Shown piece after piece: positions 27,097 through 35,136 of a DNA stretch of 64,000 bases. Position numbers and translations under genes: made by a program. Source of the stretch: a virus; the IMG/VR virus record IMGVR_UViG_3300032668_000017, positions 1 to 64,000 of that record; one strand, given 5' to 3'. The notes beneath the pieces are model-generated. The model was given only the letters and a program-made list of their open reading frames with translations, ran no database searches and was not told the origin of the DNA. Numbering within the stretch: position 1 is the stretch's first letter; each line of letters begins with the position of its first letter.

Positions 27097-27708
27097 TTAG
27101 CTTGTTGCGGTGGTGTTATAAGTTACGGTTACGGTATCGCCAGCAGTAACAGTTTTAGAAACAGAGAATCCACCTGCGCTCCACAATGTACCTGTGGTAG
27201 AACTAATTGTTGAAGAAGCGCCTGAACCTGTAACTAAGAAGCATCCTGTAACAGTACCGCCAGCACCAGTAATAGTATATGTAACGGCAGTAGCTGCGCT
27301 AGTTACAACGTTTCCACCAGAAGAAGTTACGTTATTACCAGTAGCGGTAGTAAATACAGCTGTACCACGAACTGCGGAACCACCAACTGTGTAGTTAGTA
27401 AATTCAGTCCAGTCGCTGTGTGAAGCCATTGTATCTGTTGGGCTGTAACCTGTAGAAGAAGAAATCAAACCAAGGTATGGGCCAACCAGTGTATATCCTG
27501 ATGCGGTATACAACAAAGTATTCATTGCAAGAATCTTACCTACTTGCATTACTTGGTTTTCAAAACCGTCTTCCCATTTAACGCTACCATCTGCATCACG
27601 GCAGACTACATGGTAAAAGCCTTCAGCGGCTACGTTTTCGATATTGGTGGTGTTAGCTTGTAGGGTCGCCACTGCGTGGTCGCCGTTACCAACAAATTCT
27701 TTTTGCAT
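27097..27708 (-). CDS. conserved upper-tail structural protein
   Basis: 203 residues. The N-terminal half is conserved-looking (AEGFYHVVCRDADGSVKWED, VMQVGKILAMNTLLY); the second half is Thr/Ser/Gly beta sequence with GTVTGCFLVTGSGASSTISS. Proteins of this pattern sit beside adaptors in podophages. Role unknown. Confidence 0.65.
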   Translation of the reverse strand: MQKEFVGNGDHAVATLQANTTNIENVAAEGFYHVVCRDADGSVKWEDGFENQVMQVGKILAMNTLLYTASGYTLVGPYLGLISSSTGYSPTDTMASHSDWTEFTNYTVGGSAVRGTAVFTTATGNNVTSSGGNVVTSAATAVTYTITGAGGTVTGCFLVTGSGASSTISSTTGTLWSAGGFSVSKTVTAGDTVTVTYNTTATS

Positions 27709-27716
27709 AAAAGCTC

Positions 27717-28157
27717 CTAACTAATTCTAATAATGGCGGTTGTCGCCGTGGGGGTTGGGAATGTTACAGTAAAAGTTCCTGCCGATGTGTTCGTTTTATC
27801 CGAACCAAAATCCAAAACCGCTACCGCTGCACCAGTAGTACTATTATATATTAAGGCACACCTAGCAGTAAAGCTGGCTCCAGTCCAAACAACGGGGGCA
27901 AATGAAATATAGGAAGTGTTTGAATCGGTGTTACCTACGGGTACTTGAGTGATTGTTAGGGGTTTTCCCCCTGCCGTATAACCAGCGCCTGTAACTTCAT
28001 TAGCCGTTGTGTAAGCGGTTGTAGCGTTGTTTAATACTGCGTTACCGGTATAGAGGGCGATATTGTAGGTGTATGGGGTTCCAACAGCAAAATTTTCCAA
28101 CCCGCTGAGCAGGTTGGTTTTAAATGTAGTTGTTTGGCCTTGAACAATGTTGGACAT
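27717..28157 (-). CDS. conserved virion protein of the upper tail
   Basis: 146 residues with YNIALYTGNAVL, TANEVTGAGYTAGGKPLT and FAPVVWTGASFTARCALIYN, a pattern seen in many phage structural modules near the head-tail junction. It overlaps the adaptor gene start by one base. Predicted beta sandwich; function unknown. Confidence 0.65.
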   Translation of the reverse strand: MSNIVQGQTTTFKTNLLSGLENFAVGTPYTYNIALYTGNAVLNNATTAYTTANEVTGAGYTAGGKPLTITQVPVGNTDSNTSYISFAPVVWTGASFTARCALIYNSTTGAAVAVLDFGSDKTNTSAGTFTVTFPTPTATTAIIRIS

Positions 28158-29077
28158 TATGAACCTCTACCACCAACATTAATTTTAAGCTGCCCATCTC
28201 TGTAGAAGTCGCCACGCTCCATACCATCTGCAAGGCGTTTGAGCTGGGATAAAGACTCTTGGTACTTGTCTTCATAATACTTAACCAAATCGGCTTCACC
28301 CTTCATAAACAGCATGGCTTCACGCATAGCCCCATAGAATAAAACTGGATCGTAGTTATTGCCAAGCCAGCTTTGGCCAGTAGCATTTGATATGACGCTT
28401 ACTGTAACAGAAAAGCCGCTGCCAGTATTACCAAGGGAAGAACAAGAAAGAATATCGCCCACGACATAAAAGTTGCCGCCAAAAGTAATGCTACAGGATG
28501 TGACGACACCTCCAACAATAACAATATCTGCTGTAGCATTAGCACCCGAACCTCCAGTTAAAGGAACATTTTGATATATACCGTTGGTGTATAAAGAACC
28601 GCCAACTAGAGAATTAACTGTAACAATTTGACCCTGAACAATCGTTGGTGGGTAATAGAAATAGTGCATCTCTACTGTGTAGTTTTGGTCTGGGGTAGGT
28701 GCTAGAAGATAAGTCATATCCTCTAAATTAGAAATCTGGCTACCAAACAAAGCGTAGTATTTTGGTAAACCCGTAGCAGTAGCTGTTGGGTATGCTTCGC
28801 GCAGAAAGTTAACATCTTTACTTAAAAGGTAGTTATAGCTACCAGAAGAATCAATAACCGCAATAGAATAATTAGCCAGCCAGTCAGTAGGTAAAGCTAC
28901 ATAAGGGTTAGATGCTGTAAGAGTACCTGTGACATTTTTACGTAATGAAGGTAGGTTAACGCTGTTGTATATACGGTCTTCAGCCTGCTGAATAAAAACA
29001 GGGATACTAGCTACGAATAGCTGCTCTGTATTCTCGGCGTAAGCTTGTATGTTGTTATACAGCGTTTCGTAATTCAT
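28157..29077 (-). CDS. head-tail adaptor with an inserted beta domain
   Basis: 306 residues. The N-terminal half (YNNIQAYAENTEQLFVASIP, FIQQAEDRIYNSVNLPSLRK, PYVALPTDWLANYSIAV) and the C-terminal helix (DPVLFYGAMREAMLFMKGEA, YEDKYQESLSQLKRLADG) match the phage adaptor family typified by phage SU10. Residues ~160-235 are a Gly/Val/Thr insertion (LTGGSGANATADIVIVGGVV, GGNFYVVGDILSCSSLG) of a type usually found in tail appendages. It would form the ring below the portal. Confidence 0.75.
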   Translation of the reverse strand: MNYETLYNNIQAYAENTEQLFVASIPVFIQQAEDRIYNSVNLPSLRKNVTGTLTASNPYVALPTDWLANYSIAVIDSSGSYNYLLSKDVNFLREAYPTATATGLPKYYALFGSQISNLEDMTYLLAPTPDQNYTVEMHYFYYPPTIVQGQIVTVNSLVGGSLYTNGIYQNVPLTGGSGANATADIVIVGGVVTSCSITFGGNFYVVGDILSCSSLGNTGSGFSVTVSVISNATGQSWLGNNYDPVLFYGAMREAMLFMKGEADLVKYYEDKYQESLSQLKRLADGMERGDFYRDGQLKINVGGRGS

Positions 29078-29319
29078 TAGGCTAACGGACCTCTAGAAGT
29101 AAAGCCTTTAGTAGCAGCACCTTTACCACGTTGCGCTACGCCATCAGTTTTAGTTTTAGCGTAGTTACCCTTAGTAGTTGTGCCTGCACCAATATTGGCG
29201 TTATTCATAAACTCTGCGCCGGTTTCTACTGACTCTGCTGGCAGTTCATTTCCGACAGTTTTACCACTCATTGTGTGTGGCTTAGCGTATGTGCTTGCTG
29301 GTTTGTTATTAATAGCCAT
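29077..29319 (-). CDS. small Gly/Lys-rich protein
   Basis: 80 residues, ending TDGVAQRGKGAATKGFTSRG. The Gly-x-Ala-x-(R/K)-Gly-Lys core recurs in several small proteins of this operon (29322, 31816 and 32387 entries). Probably a minor virion or DNA-associated protein. Function unknown. Confidence 0.65.
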   Translation of the reverse strand: MAINNKPASTYAKPHTMSGKTVGNELPAESVETGAEFMNNANIGAGTTTKGNYAKTKTDGVAQRGKGAATKGFTSRGPLA

Positions 29320-29321
29320 GA

Positions 29322-29516
29322 TTATTTTCCGTTAGCAGATACTTTAGCCAAGCCACGTCCGACAGCTTCCATTTTATTCTGGTCGATGCCGCCAGCAGTA
29401 CCTTTGCCAACTTTTTTACCTACTTCAATGCCGACGCTTGCGCCGTCATCACCTAAATTTCTACCTTTGGTTTTACCCTTGCTTGTAATTCCATCGGCTG
29501 CGCTTCTATATCCCAT
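29322..29516 (-). CDS. small Gly/Lys-rich protein
   Basis: 64 residues (ADGITSKGKTKGRNLGDDG, GIEVGKKVGKGTAGGID). Highly Gly/Lys-rich and probably disordered, two bases from its downstream neighbour. Related in motif to 29077-29319. No known function. Confidence 0.6.
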   Translation of the reverse strand: MGYRSAADGITSKGKTKGRNLGDDGASVGIEVGKKVGKGTAGGIDQNKMEAVGRGLAKVSANGK

Positions 29517-29525
29517 GTTCTACTC

Positions 29526-29903
29526 CTAGTTAATTGTTACTGTTCCAACCTGCCCTTGACCCACTAAATAGTTAGGCGTTTCATTATAGTCGTAGCCCTG
29601 TCCTACAGGATTCCAACCCCACTGTGTATCGCGACTACCACCACCTTGATAGTTATAAGCCGTCAAACCTGATGCCACATAACTATTATCCCGTCTTGGC
29701 TCCCTAACCGCTTGTGGGTCGTTAACGGGGTACATACCTAACTGCAATTGTGGGTGATCTGGGTCCCAGCAGGTCTTACAAACTTTTAACTGATACGGTT
29801 TGGTCTTAATAATCTCCGTACGTAGTTCAGTTAGTTTATACCTAAAATCACACCTATCACACTGCGCAATTGCATATTTACCGGATGAAAACTTATTAGG
29901 CAT
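29526..29903 (-). CDS. zinc-ribbon phage structural-module protein
   Basis: 125 residues. An N-terminal zinc ribbon has CDRC at about 15-18 and CKTC at about 42-45, followed by WDPDHPQLQLGMYPVNDPQA, a conserved-looking signature in tailed phages. The C-terminal part is Gly/Tyr/Asn-rich (YNYQGGGSRDTQWGWNPVGQ). Role unknown; its place among adaptors suggests a minor virion protein. Confidence 0.7.
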   Translation of the reverse strand: MPNKFSSGKYAIAQCDRCDFRYKLTELRTEIIKTKPYQLKVCKTCWDPDHPQLQLGMYPVNDPQAVREPRRDNSYVASGLTAYNYQGGGSRDTQWGWNPVGQGYDYNETPNYLVGQGQVGTVTIN

Positions 29904-30400
29904 TATACTACCTCAAACCTATTTTTCTTACTTATATTTTCAACACCACGTATAAACCATAAATTGTTCGGAGTGTGTAGTCCAGATACTTTTTCTCCCT
30001 GTAGTGGAATAATGTGGTCCACATGCCACGGTTCTTTGTTTTCACGTGTTAACATGGCGGCGACTTGATACAAGCAGCTTATTTTTAGTTTATCAAAAGC
30101 AGTCAACCAAACTGGCGTACGCTGTTTAACAATCTTTTTGCGTGCTGCGACACGTGCATTAATTTTTCCTTTATTTGCTTGACGGTACTGGCGTTTCTGA
30201 GCTAGTATTTTTTCTTTATGCTTTTCGTAATGTTTCTTTTTATACGCAGGTTTACTTGAACGCTTATTGTGTATGTCGCATTGTAGGCAGCATCTATCAT
30301 TAACCCTACGTTTACTTAAATGCCCATTAACGCAGGGTCTTCCTGTAAAATAGTGCGTTAAACCTAAAGCAGCCGCTTCAACACGCTCAATAATGTCCAT
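29903..30400 (-). CDS. HNH endonuclease inserted between structural genes
   Basis: 165 residues. An N-terminal zinc knuckle (PCVNGHLSKRRVNDRCCLQC), a Lys-rich helical linker, then the HNH core WHVDHIIPLQGEKVSGLHTP followed by NNLWFIRGVENISKKNRF. Free-standing HNH genes of this type are mobile homing-type nucleases. It is wedged with single-base overlaps between an adaptor and the zinc-ribbon gene, so it is transcribed with late genes. Confidence 0.85.
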   Translation of the reverse strand: MDIIERVEAAALGLTHYFTGRPCVNGHLSKRRVNDRCCLQCDIHNKRSSKPAYKKKHYEKHKEKILAQKRQYRQANKGKINARVAARKKIVKQRTPVWLTAFDKLKISCLYQVAAMLTRENKEPWHVDHIIPLQGEKVSGLHTPNNLWFIRGVENISKKNRFEVV

Positions 30401-31155
30401 TAGCCACCCCCGAGGAACATCCTACGAGGCACAAACCGAACCGGTGCTTTTTCTCTATCTTCTTCGGCAGCCAACTGGAACTGCTGCTCATAGTCGGCTT
30501 TTAAACCCGCAATTCGTTGGGGGTCCATATTTGGTAACTTCATGGAAAGGTAATATGCTAAACCAGCTACCATGCAGTTTAAAAAGCGGAAAGGAATATC
30601 TTGGGTATTCACACCTGTACCATCGTCTTGAATACGACGCAAACGCCAGTAAACAAAAGTATAGGTTTGAGAACCATCTGGCGTAGGCCAGACTGTGATT
30701 TTGGGAGCGTCTACACCGCCTGAATTAACGCCATTTGGATTGGTGGTGCTTGGGTATGTTGCGCCTGACATACGTTGAATCCAGACCTGAATAGGACGTC
30801 CTTGGCTCAGTTTATTTGGGATTGTGGCGTATGTTGATACGCTGATGCGGCTAATGTTGATATCTGTCTGTGTCGCCTGCTGACCGGCATTTGTACGGAT
30901 CTGGTGTTCTAAAAGGTCGATTGTGTCAATTGGCAAGTCATATGTGTTTTGACCTTGAACAAGAGTAATCTGCCCCTGCTCAATAGTCCACATGTTAATG
31001 CCACGATTTGCCCACTCAATAGTAAGCAAATTCAAAGAACGACGCGCAGTCCTAAAGTCATAGCCAGTACGCAGCTCAGCACCACAACGCTCAAAAGCGT
31101 CTTCAATCAGTTCCGATAAATCTAGATTAAACGACGAGGTGCCAGAAGTTGTCAT
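30400..31155 (-). CDS. head-tail connector / gp4-like adaptor
   Basis: 251 residues. LSELIEDAFERCGAELRTGY, ARRSLNLLTIEWANRGINMW and FLNCMVAGLAYYLSMKLPNM are typical of portal-proximal adaptors of P22 gp4 or T7 gp11 kind. The middle is a beta domain with YDLPIDTIDLLEH and PKITVWPTPDGSQTYTF. It should bind below the portal and receive the tail hub. With 28157-29077 the phage has two adaptor-like proteins, as expected for a two-ring neck. Confidence 0.75.
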   Translation of the reverse strand: MTTSGTSSFNLDLSELIEDAFERCGAELRTGYDFRTARRSLNLLTIEWANRGINMWTIEQGQITLVQGQNTYDLPIDTIDLLEHQIRTNAGQQATQTDINISRISVSTYATIPNKLSQGRPIQVWIQRMSGATYPSTTNPNGVNSGGVDAPKITVWPTPDGSQTYTFVYWRLRRIQDDGTGVNTQDIPFRFLNCMVAGLAYYLSMKLPNMDPQRIAGLKADYEQQFQLAAEEDREKAPVRFVPRRMFLGGG

Positions 31156-31388
31156 TACTTTGCCTTTTTAGCAACTTTAGTTGCTTTTTTAACAACAGTT
31201 TTTTTGGCTGGAGTCTTTTTAGCTGGACGAGTTGTAGCCTTGCGTACGTATTTACGCTTAGGACGTGGCTGAAAATCTTCTGATACTGGGAAAGGCCAAG
31301 CCGCAATCTCCGCTTTAGGAAAAACCAATTCTTCCTGCGGCTTTTGAAACAAGCTCATCACCCATGCAAAAACGCTACGTAATCTCAT
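31155..31388 (-). CDS. small protein with histone H1-like Lys/Ala tail
   Basis: 77 residues. The first half is ordinary (SVFAWVMSLFQKPQEELVFP); the second half is almost pure Lys/Ala/Thr/Pro (KRKYVRKATTRPAKKTPAKK, KKATKVAKKAK), as in H1-like DNA-compacting tails. It may help DNA condensation or be a packaged basic peptide. Coupled by overlaps on both sides. Confidence 0.65.
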   Translation of the reverse strand: MRLRSVFAWVMSLFQKPQEELVFPKAEIAAWPFPVSEDFQPRPKRKYVRKATTRPAKKTPAKKTVVKKATKVAKKAK

Positions 31389-31621
31389 TTTTTCCTTGCT
31401 GCTCTCATGTTATCGACTAAATTAGGATAAGGTCTGCCAGCCGCTTTAGCCATAGCTTTTGCGCTAGACTTTTTGGCTTCCGACATTTTTTTTGGTTTGC
31501 CTAATCCTTTTGGGCGCGGCTTATCCCAAACCTTACCGCCATCTTTTAGCATAACGGCGCTTTTGTTTTCTTTAGGTCTTTTAGATGGAAGCATTGCCCC
31601 CATCCCGCGACTAGCTTTCAT
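31385..31621 (-). CDS. small basic Lys-rich protein
   Basis: 78 residues, strongly basic (PRPKGLGKPKKMSEAKKSSA) with an Arg/Lys end. The N-terminus MKASRGMGAMLPSKRPKE is similar in style to other small proteins of this run. Function unknown; a nucleic-acid contact is inferred from charge only. Confidence 0.6.
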   Translation of the reverse strand: MKASRGMGAMLPSKRPKENKSAVMLKDGGKVWDKPRPKGLGKPKKMSEAKKSSAKAMAKAAGRPYPNLVDNMRAARKK

Positions 31622-31624
31622 TGT

Positions 31625-31819
31625 TTACTTCTTGCCCATGTAGCCGCCGCCGCACATTTTTTCTACGTGGTCGTCGTGAATCATATGACCTGCGCTGTGC
31701 TCGCCAAAAACTTCAGCATGTGGCTTGTGACCAGAAGCGTGCATCTTCATTGATTTAGCCAGTGTTTCGTGTTTGATGTTTTCTACACCAGACTCGAGGG
31801 GTGCGTGATCCATTTTCAT
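31625..31819 (-). CDS. small His-rich protein
   Basis: 64 residues with many His and Met (KHETLAKSMKMHASGHKPHA, FGEHSAGHMIHDDHVEK) and a Gly/Cys end CGGGYMGKK. The His content could bind metal, but no defined site is seen. Three bases separate it from the next gene. Unknown role. Confidence 0.6.
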   Translation of the reverse strand: MKMDHAPLESGVENIKHETLAKSMKMHASGHKPHAEVFGEHSAGHMIHDDHVEKMCGGGYMGKK

Positions 31820-32394
31820 ACCATTCTTCCTTTTGTTAAACCTTTAGTTGCAATACCACAGCCCTTTACAGAGCCACCTTTTTTAAGGGTAATCTTAGTG
31901 CCCTTGCCACCTTTGTGTTCTTGAGCGTCGTGCTCTTTGAACGCTTTCTTAATCATAGCAATGTCTTGTTTCTTATCCATTGCCATTTCTTTTTTTGATT
32001 CTGATTTGGATTCTTTTTCCATAACTTTACCGCCTTTTTTCATGCCGTCTTCTACATTTTTTGGGTTAAAAGGCTCATCGGTTTTAACGCCATGTTGTTT
32101 TTGCATTGCCATAATTTTTCCGCCTCGTTTCTTTCCAATAAACTTGTTTAAGTTAATATCAGGTACACCTTTTGATGCCCCCAAAACGCTACCCATTCTG
32201 GTCTCTTGACGGTTGATCATTCCTTTACCACCACGAGTTATTGACGGGCTACCGCCCATACCAAACTTACGACCTTTGTCAGCTTTTAAAAACTCTTCGC
32301 CAACAGATGCTTTAATCCCTACCTTCTTAGCAAAAGCTGGATTCTTAGCGATTGCTGCCATGAAGTTGTGCTGTTTTTTGGAAGTGCTAGGCAC
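31816..32394 (-). CDS. basic phage structural-module protein, GTG start
   Basis: 192 residues. The N-terminal domain (MPSTSKKQHNFMAAIAKNPA, KKVGIKASVGEEFLKADKG) recurs in tailed phages; the rest is disordered, with repeats of KKGGKV/KKGGSV and an end GCGIATKGLTKGRMV. It starts at a GTG that overlaps the previous stop, after AGAGGT. The KKGG blocks link it to 32387-32731. Function unknown. Confidence 0.65.
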   Translation of the reverse strand: MPSTSKKQHNFMAAIAKNPAFAKKVGIKASVGEEFLKADKGRKFGMGGSPSITRGGKGMINRQETRMGSVLGASKGVPDINLNKFIGKKRGGKIMAMQKQHGVKTDEPFNPKNVEDGMKKGGKVMEKESKSESKKEMAMDKKQDIAMIKKAFKEHDAQEHKGGKGTKITLKKGGSVKGCGIATKGLTKGRMV

Positions 32395-32731
32395 GAGTCT
32401 TACCTCTTTGCGCTATACCGTCATGGTGCTTAAACAGCTTAACTTTACCGCCTTTTTTGTAGTTAGCTTTTGGATTAGGCATCAACATTCCGTGCATCAT
32501 TTCCATATCTGCTCCGCCACCGCCAGCTCCTGCTCCACCGCGTGATGCAGCCATTTTAATTGCTTTTTTCTCGTATGGGGCTAGTGTACGTGAATCTGAA
32601 CGGTTTCTTGCAACTTCATTTTCTATTCTGCTTTCACCCATTCTATTTGGGCTGTACTCATCAGAAGGTGCTTGCGCACCAGCCACAGTTATTTTTGCGC
32701 CCGGATATTTAGAAGCTAAATCATCTGCCAT
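32387..32731 (-). CDS. basic phage structural-module protein
   Basis: 114 residues, with a predicted disordered middle (ASRGGAGAGGGGADMEMMHG) and a C-terminal KKGGKVKLFKHHDGIAQRGK motif shared in form with neighbouring small proteins. ATG at 32731 next to the upstream stop. Possibly a minor capsid or DNA-binding protein. Confidence 0.6.
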   Translation of the reverse strand: MADDLASKYPGAKITVAGAQAPSDEYSPNRMGESRIENEVARNRSDSRTLAPYEKKAIKMAASRGGAGAGGGGADMEMMHGMLMPNPKANYKKGGKVKLFKHHDGIAQRGKTRA

Positions 32732-32979
32732 TACTTACTCCAGAATCCTTGAAACAAATTAGCCATAATAGCACCAATTAAAGCTGCAGCGCCGCCAACA
32801 CCAAGTAACAATCTCCAACCGCCATGAGCTTCAGCCAAAGTTTTTTGAATGGCTTGAATAGCAGTTTTAATTTCAGACATCTCTTTTACCATCTTGTCCA
32901 TGTCAGCCTGCAAGTGCTCAATATCGTTGGCGTGTGTGGCTAGTTCTCTAGCCGTTGAAATTGGATCAATGTCACTCAT
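32731..32979 (-). CDS. coiled-coil plus one TM protein, XhlA-like
   Basis: 82 residues from ATG 32979; an upstream in-frame GTG at 32997 is less likely. Residues ~18-52 form a heptad coiled coil (NDIEHLQADMDKMVKEMSEI), then one membrane helix (~56-78, WRLLLGVGGAAALIGAIMAN). This is the architecture of hemolysin XhlA-type phage proteins, which assist holins or anchor to membranes. It is unusual here because it sits in the head module, 14 kb from the lysis genes. Confidence 0.65.
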   Translation of the reverse strand: MSDIDPISTARELATHANDIEHLQADMDKMVKEMSEIKTAIQAIQKTLAEAHGGWRLLLGVGGAAALIGAIMANLFQGFWSK

Positions 32980-33242
32980 TTTGTTCCGCACTTCCACCGT
33001 CTTAAACTAGCTGCTTTACGAGTTGGTTTGCCGTTCTCATCTTTCATTGGTCCAGGCATACCAGACATTCTAGCGCAAAAAGATTTCTTTCTAGGACCAC
33101 CTTCAGGTTGTGGAGCTTTTAAATGCGAGCCAGTAGCCGCATTATATTTAGCACGACCTTTGGCGGTAAGCCCAGCGCCCTTAGATGCAGGCAGTTTTTC
33201 ACCACGACCAACCGCAAGCGAAACACCTTTTTTCTTAGCCAT
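32976..33242 (-). CDS. DUF6321-like basic protein
   Basis: 88 residues with GLTAKGRAKYNAATGSHLKA, PQPEGGPRKKSFCARMSGMP and TRKAASLRRWKC, which I recognise as the DUF6321 pattern of tailed phages. Two Cys (CARM... and WKC) are conserved in that pattern. Strongly basic and of unknown function; its position suggests a virion component. Confidence 0.75.
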   Translation of the reverse strand: MAKKKGVSLAVGRGEKLPASKGAGLTAKGRAKYNAATGSHLKAPQPEGGPRKKSFCARMSGMPGPMKDENGKPTRKAASLRRWKCGTK

Positions 33243-33747
33243 AAAAAATCGTAATACCAGTTACGTTAGATAGTTGCGCATAAATTTGGTTATATACCAA
33301 TGCGCCTTCACCCGGCAACAGCACGGATATTATAGCTGCTGCGCTAGCACTTGTATCAAAAGAAGTAATCCATCTAGTTGCAATAGTAGCAGAACCCGTA
33401 CCGGTAATAGTTCCAGAATTAACATCTTGAACTGTAAAGCTATTTGCGTTAACTACTGTAACTACATAATTACCGTTGGTGGCTGTTCCGCCTGTACCTG
33501 CGCCATAAGCAATGCCTATATATTGCCCAGTTACAAGTCCGTGAGCAGTCAAAGAAACAGTTACAGTATTACCTGAACGAGTATAGGTTCCGGTTGTTAC
33601 CGGTGCTGTTGCGCTGTCCCATAAATTAACTGTACCAGCAGTACCTGTAGGTACACAAAAAAACCCTCTAAGTCTTGTACGTTGTGGGTTTGTGGCAAAA
33701 CTGCTTACGTTTACGTGTGCCGATAATACATCGGTTTGCATTGTCAT
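33235..33747 (-). CDS. virion protein with an inserted Ig-like beta domain
   Basis: 170 residues. Ends (ATNPQRTRLRGFFCVPTGTA and AAIISVLLPGEGALVYNQIY) look like a small capsid/tail protein. The middle (residues ~55-110) is an insertion of a phage-common beta unit (NTVTVSLTAHGLVTGQYIGI, NGNYVVTVVNANSFTVQD). RBS AAGGAG upstream. It is the first gene after the terminator at 33766-33788. Confidence 0.65.
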   Translation of the reverse strand: MTMQTDVLSAHVNVSSFATNPQRTRLRGFFCVPTGTAGTVNLWDSATAPVTTGTYTRSGNTVTVSLTAHGLVTGQYIGIAYGAGTGGTATNGNYVVTVVNANSFTVQDVNSGTITGTGSATIATRWITSFDTSASAAAIISVLLPGEGALVYNQIYAQLSNVTGITIFYG

Positions 33748-33765
33748 AATTAATCTCCTTAAATT

Positions 33766-33788
33766 TTAAAAAGGGGACCGAAGTCCCC
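33766..33788 (-). terminator. strong intrinsic terminator with UUCG loop, leftward
   Basis: On the - strand GGGGAC-TTCG-GTCCCC (33773-33788) is followed by TTTTTAAAATTT. The cUUCGg tetraloop and U tract make it a textbook intrinsic terminator, between genes 33798-34475 and 33235-33747. It would lower expression of downstream late genes relative to the capsid genes. Confidence 0.9.
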
Positions 33789-33797
33789 CGGGATTAA

Positions 33798-34475
33798 TTA
33801 GTCAAAATTACCGTATGGGTAAACAGTTGTAGAACCGATGCTGCCGTCGGCTTGTGTGTAGCTCAATGTGATATAGAACTTACCAGTAGCCAAAGTAGTC
33901 ATTGTGGTACCGACAACAGCTAAAGTACAAACAACTTGTGACAACTCGGAAGGTTGCTGGCTATTAGTGATATCAGAAGAAGTTGCTTGGCAGTTTGCTA
34001 ACTGGGTACCGCTGTATGAAACAGTTTGACGACCTGTGCCAGAAGTTAAGGCAGAAGTTTGAGCGTACTGTGCGCCGTTAAACTGATTACCAACCAACAA
34101 CTGAACCGAAGTCAAAGTACCAGAAGAAATTGTTGGGAACGTAGCAATATCAAAATCAACTGCAGTGATACGGCTGTTAATAGGCAAATAAAACACTACG
34201 CCACGATAGATAGCGGTAGCAGAGTCAGCTGTTGGGGTTGCAACTACTGGTGGATATACAGTAGATGATGGGGTGTAAACGTTGCCATTTAAGTTAGGAA
34301 TGCTGTTAGAAACCACAAACTGGCTTGAAGCGCCGCTATAGTTAGCGGTACCAGATGTAGTATTAGAAAAATCTAAACCAGCAGATTGAGTTAAACGAGC
34401 GTAACCAACGTCACGCAAAGCGCCAAAACGGTTATCGCCCGATAGAATTGGGCCTTCAAATGTGGAACGTGCCAT
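33798..34475 (-). CDS. capsid-associated structural protein
   Basis: 225 residues from ATG 34475, with AGGA nine bases upstream; an earlier in-frame start at 34505 adds ten unlikely residues. It begins MARSTFEGPILSGDNRFG, a start shared by proteins next to the major capsid gene in similar phages. The rest is Ser/Thr/Val beta sequence (YRGVVFYLPINSRITAVDFD). Probably a capsid decoration or fibre protein. Isolated by a terminator downstream and by the reversed cassette upstream. Confidence 0.7.
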   Translation of the reverse strand: MARSTFEGPILSGDNRFGALRDVGYARLTQSAGLDFSNTTSGTANYSGASSQFVVSNSIPNLNGNVYTPSSTVYPPVVATPTADSATAIYRGVVFYLPINSRITAVDFDIATFPTISSGTLTSVQLLVGNQFNGAQYAQTSALTSGTGRQTVSYSGTQLANCQATSSDITNSQQPSELSQVVCTLAVVGTTMTTLATGKFYITLSYTQADGSIGSTTVYPYGNFD

Positions 34476-34647
34476 AATAAATTGTCCTATGCAAAGTAAG
34501 CTCATACCAATCGTTGCATCGTCTGCTGGGGCAGTCCGGTATAAGCAATCACCCAGTTAGCGTTAGTTTACTCTTTTTTAGTTTTTGTGCAAGGATTTTT
34601 AAGTAAAATGATAGAAATTGGGCAAATATTTTGAGGGGTTATGGGAA

Positions 34648-35136
34648 ATGAAATTCACAGTAAAAAAAGTAGACATCAGAAATCTGGCTATTCAAAATCT
34701 CCTACTATTCCTTCAAAGACAGATACTACCCGCGGATTCCCCTTACAAGCCGGACCGGGGTCATTGGTGGATTGCGTATGCAGAGTGCGGGAAGCCTGTA
34801 GCTTTTGCGGGTTTGGTGCGCTCACAGAAATGGAACGATACAGGTTATTTATGTAGAGCTGGCGTGATGGATGGTTTTACTGGGCACGGTTTACAAAAGC
34901 GTCTTATACTTGCGCGAATCAAACAAGCTAGGAAGTTAGGATGGAATTGGCTAATTACCGATACAACAAACAATCCAGCATCATCGAACTCGCTGATCAA
35001 TGCGGGCTTCAAAATCTATCGACCCGGCCAGCCTTGGAGCTGGAAACATTCAATCTATTGGCGATATAAGGTAAACCCAGATGCCGTACAAAGACAAGAA
35101 CGTGCAAAAAGCGTACTACAAGCAAAGCAGCCGTAA
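34648..35136 (+). CDS. GNAT acetyltransferase-like protein, reversed relative to the operon
   Basis: 162 residues from ATG 34648, nine bases after GAGGGG. GNAT features: AECGKPVAFAGLV (strand), RAGVMDGFTGHGLQKRLI with the acetyl-CoA loop G-F-T-G-H-G-L, and a C-terminal SLINAGFKIYRPGQPWSW. It probably acetylates a small molecule or protein. It reads rightwards inside the leftward capsid operon together with the HNH gene, so it behaves like an added cargo gene with its own promoter. Confidence 0.75.
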   Translation: MKFTVKKVDIRNLAIQNLLLFLQRQILPADSPYKPDRGHWWIAYAECGKPVAFAGLVRSQKWNDTGYLCRAGVMDGFTGHGLQKRLILARIKQARKLGWNWLITDTTNNPASSNSLINAGFKIYRPGQPWSWKHSIYWRYKVNPDAVQRQERAKSVLQAKQP

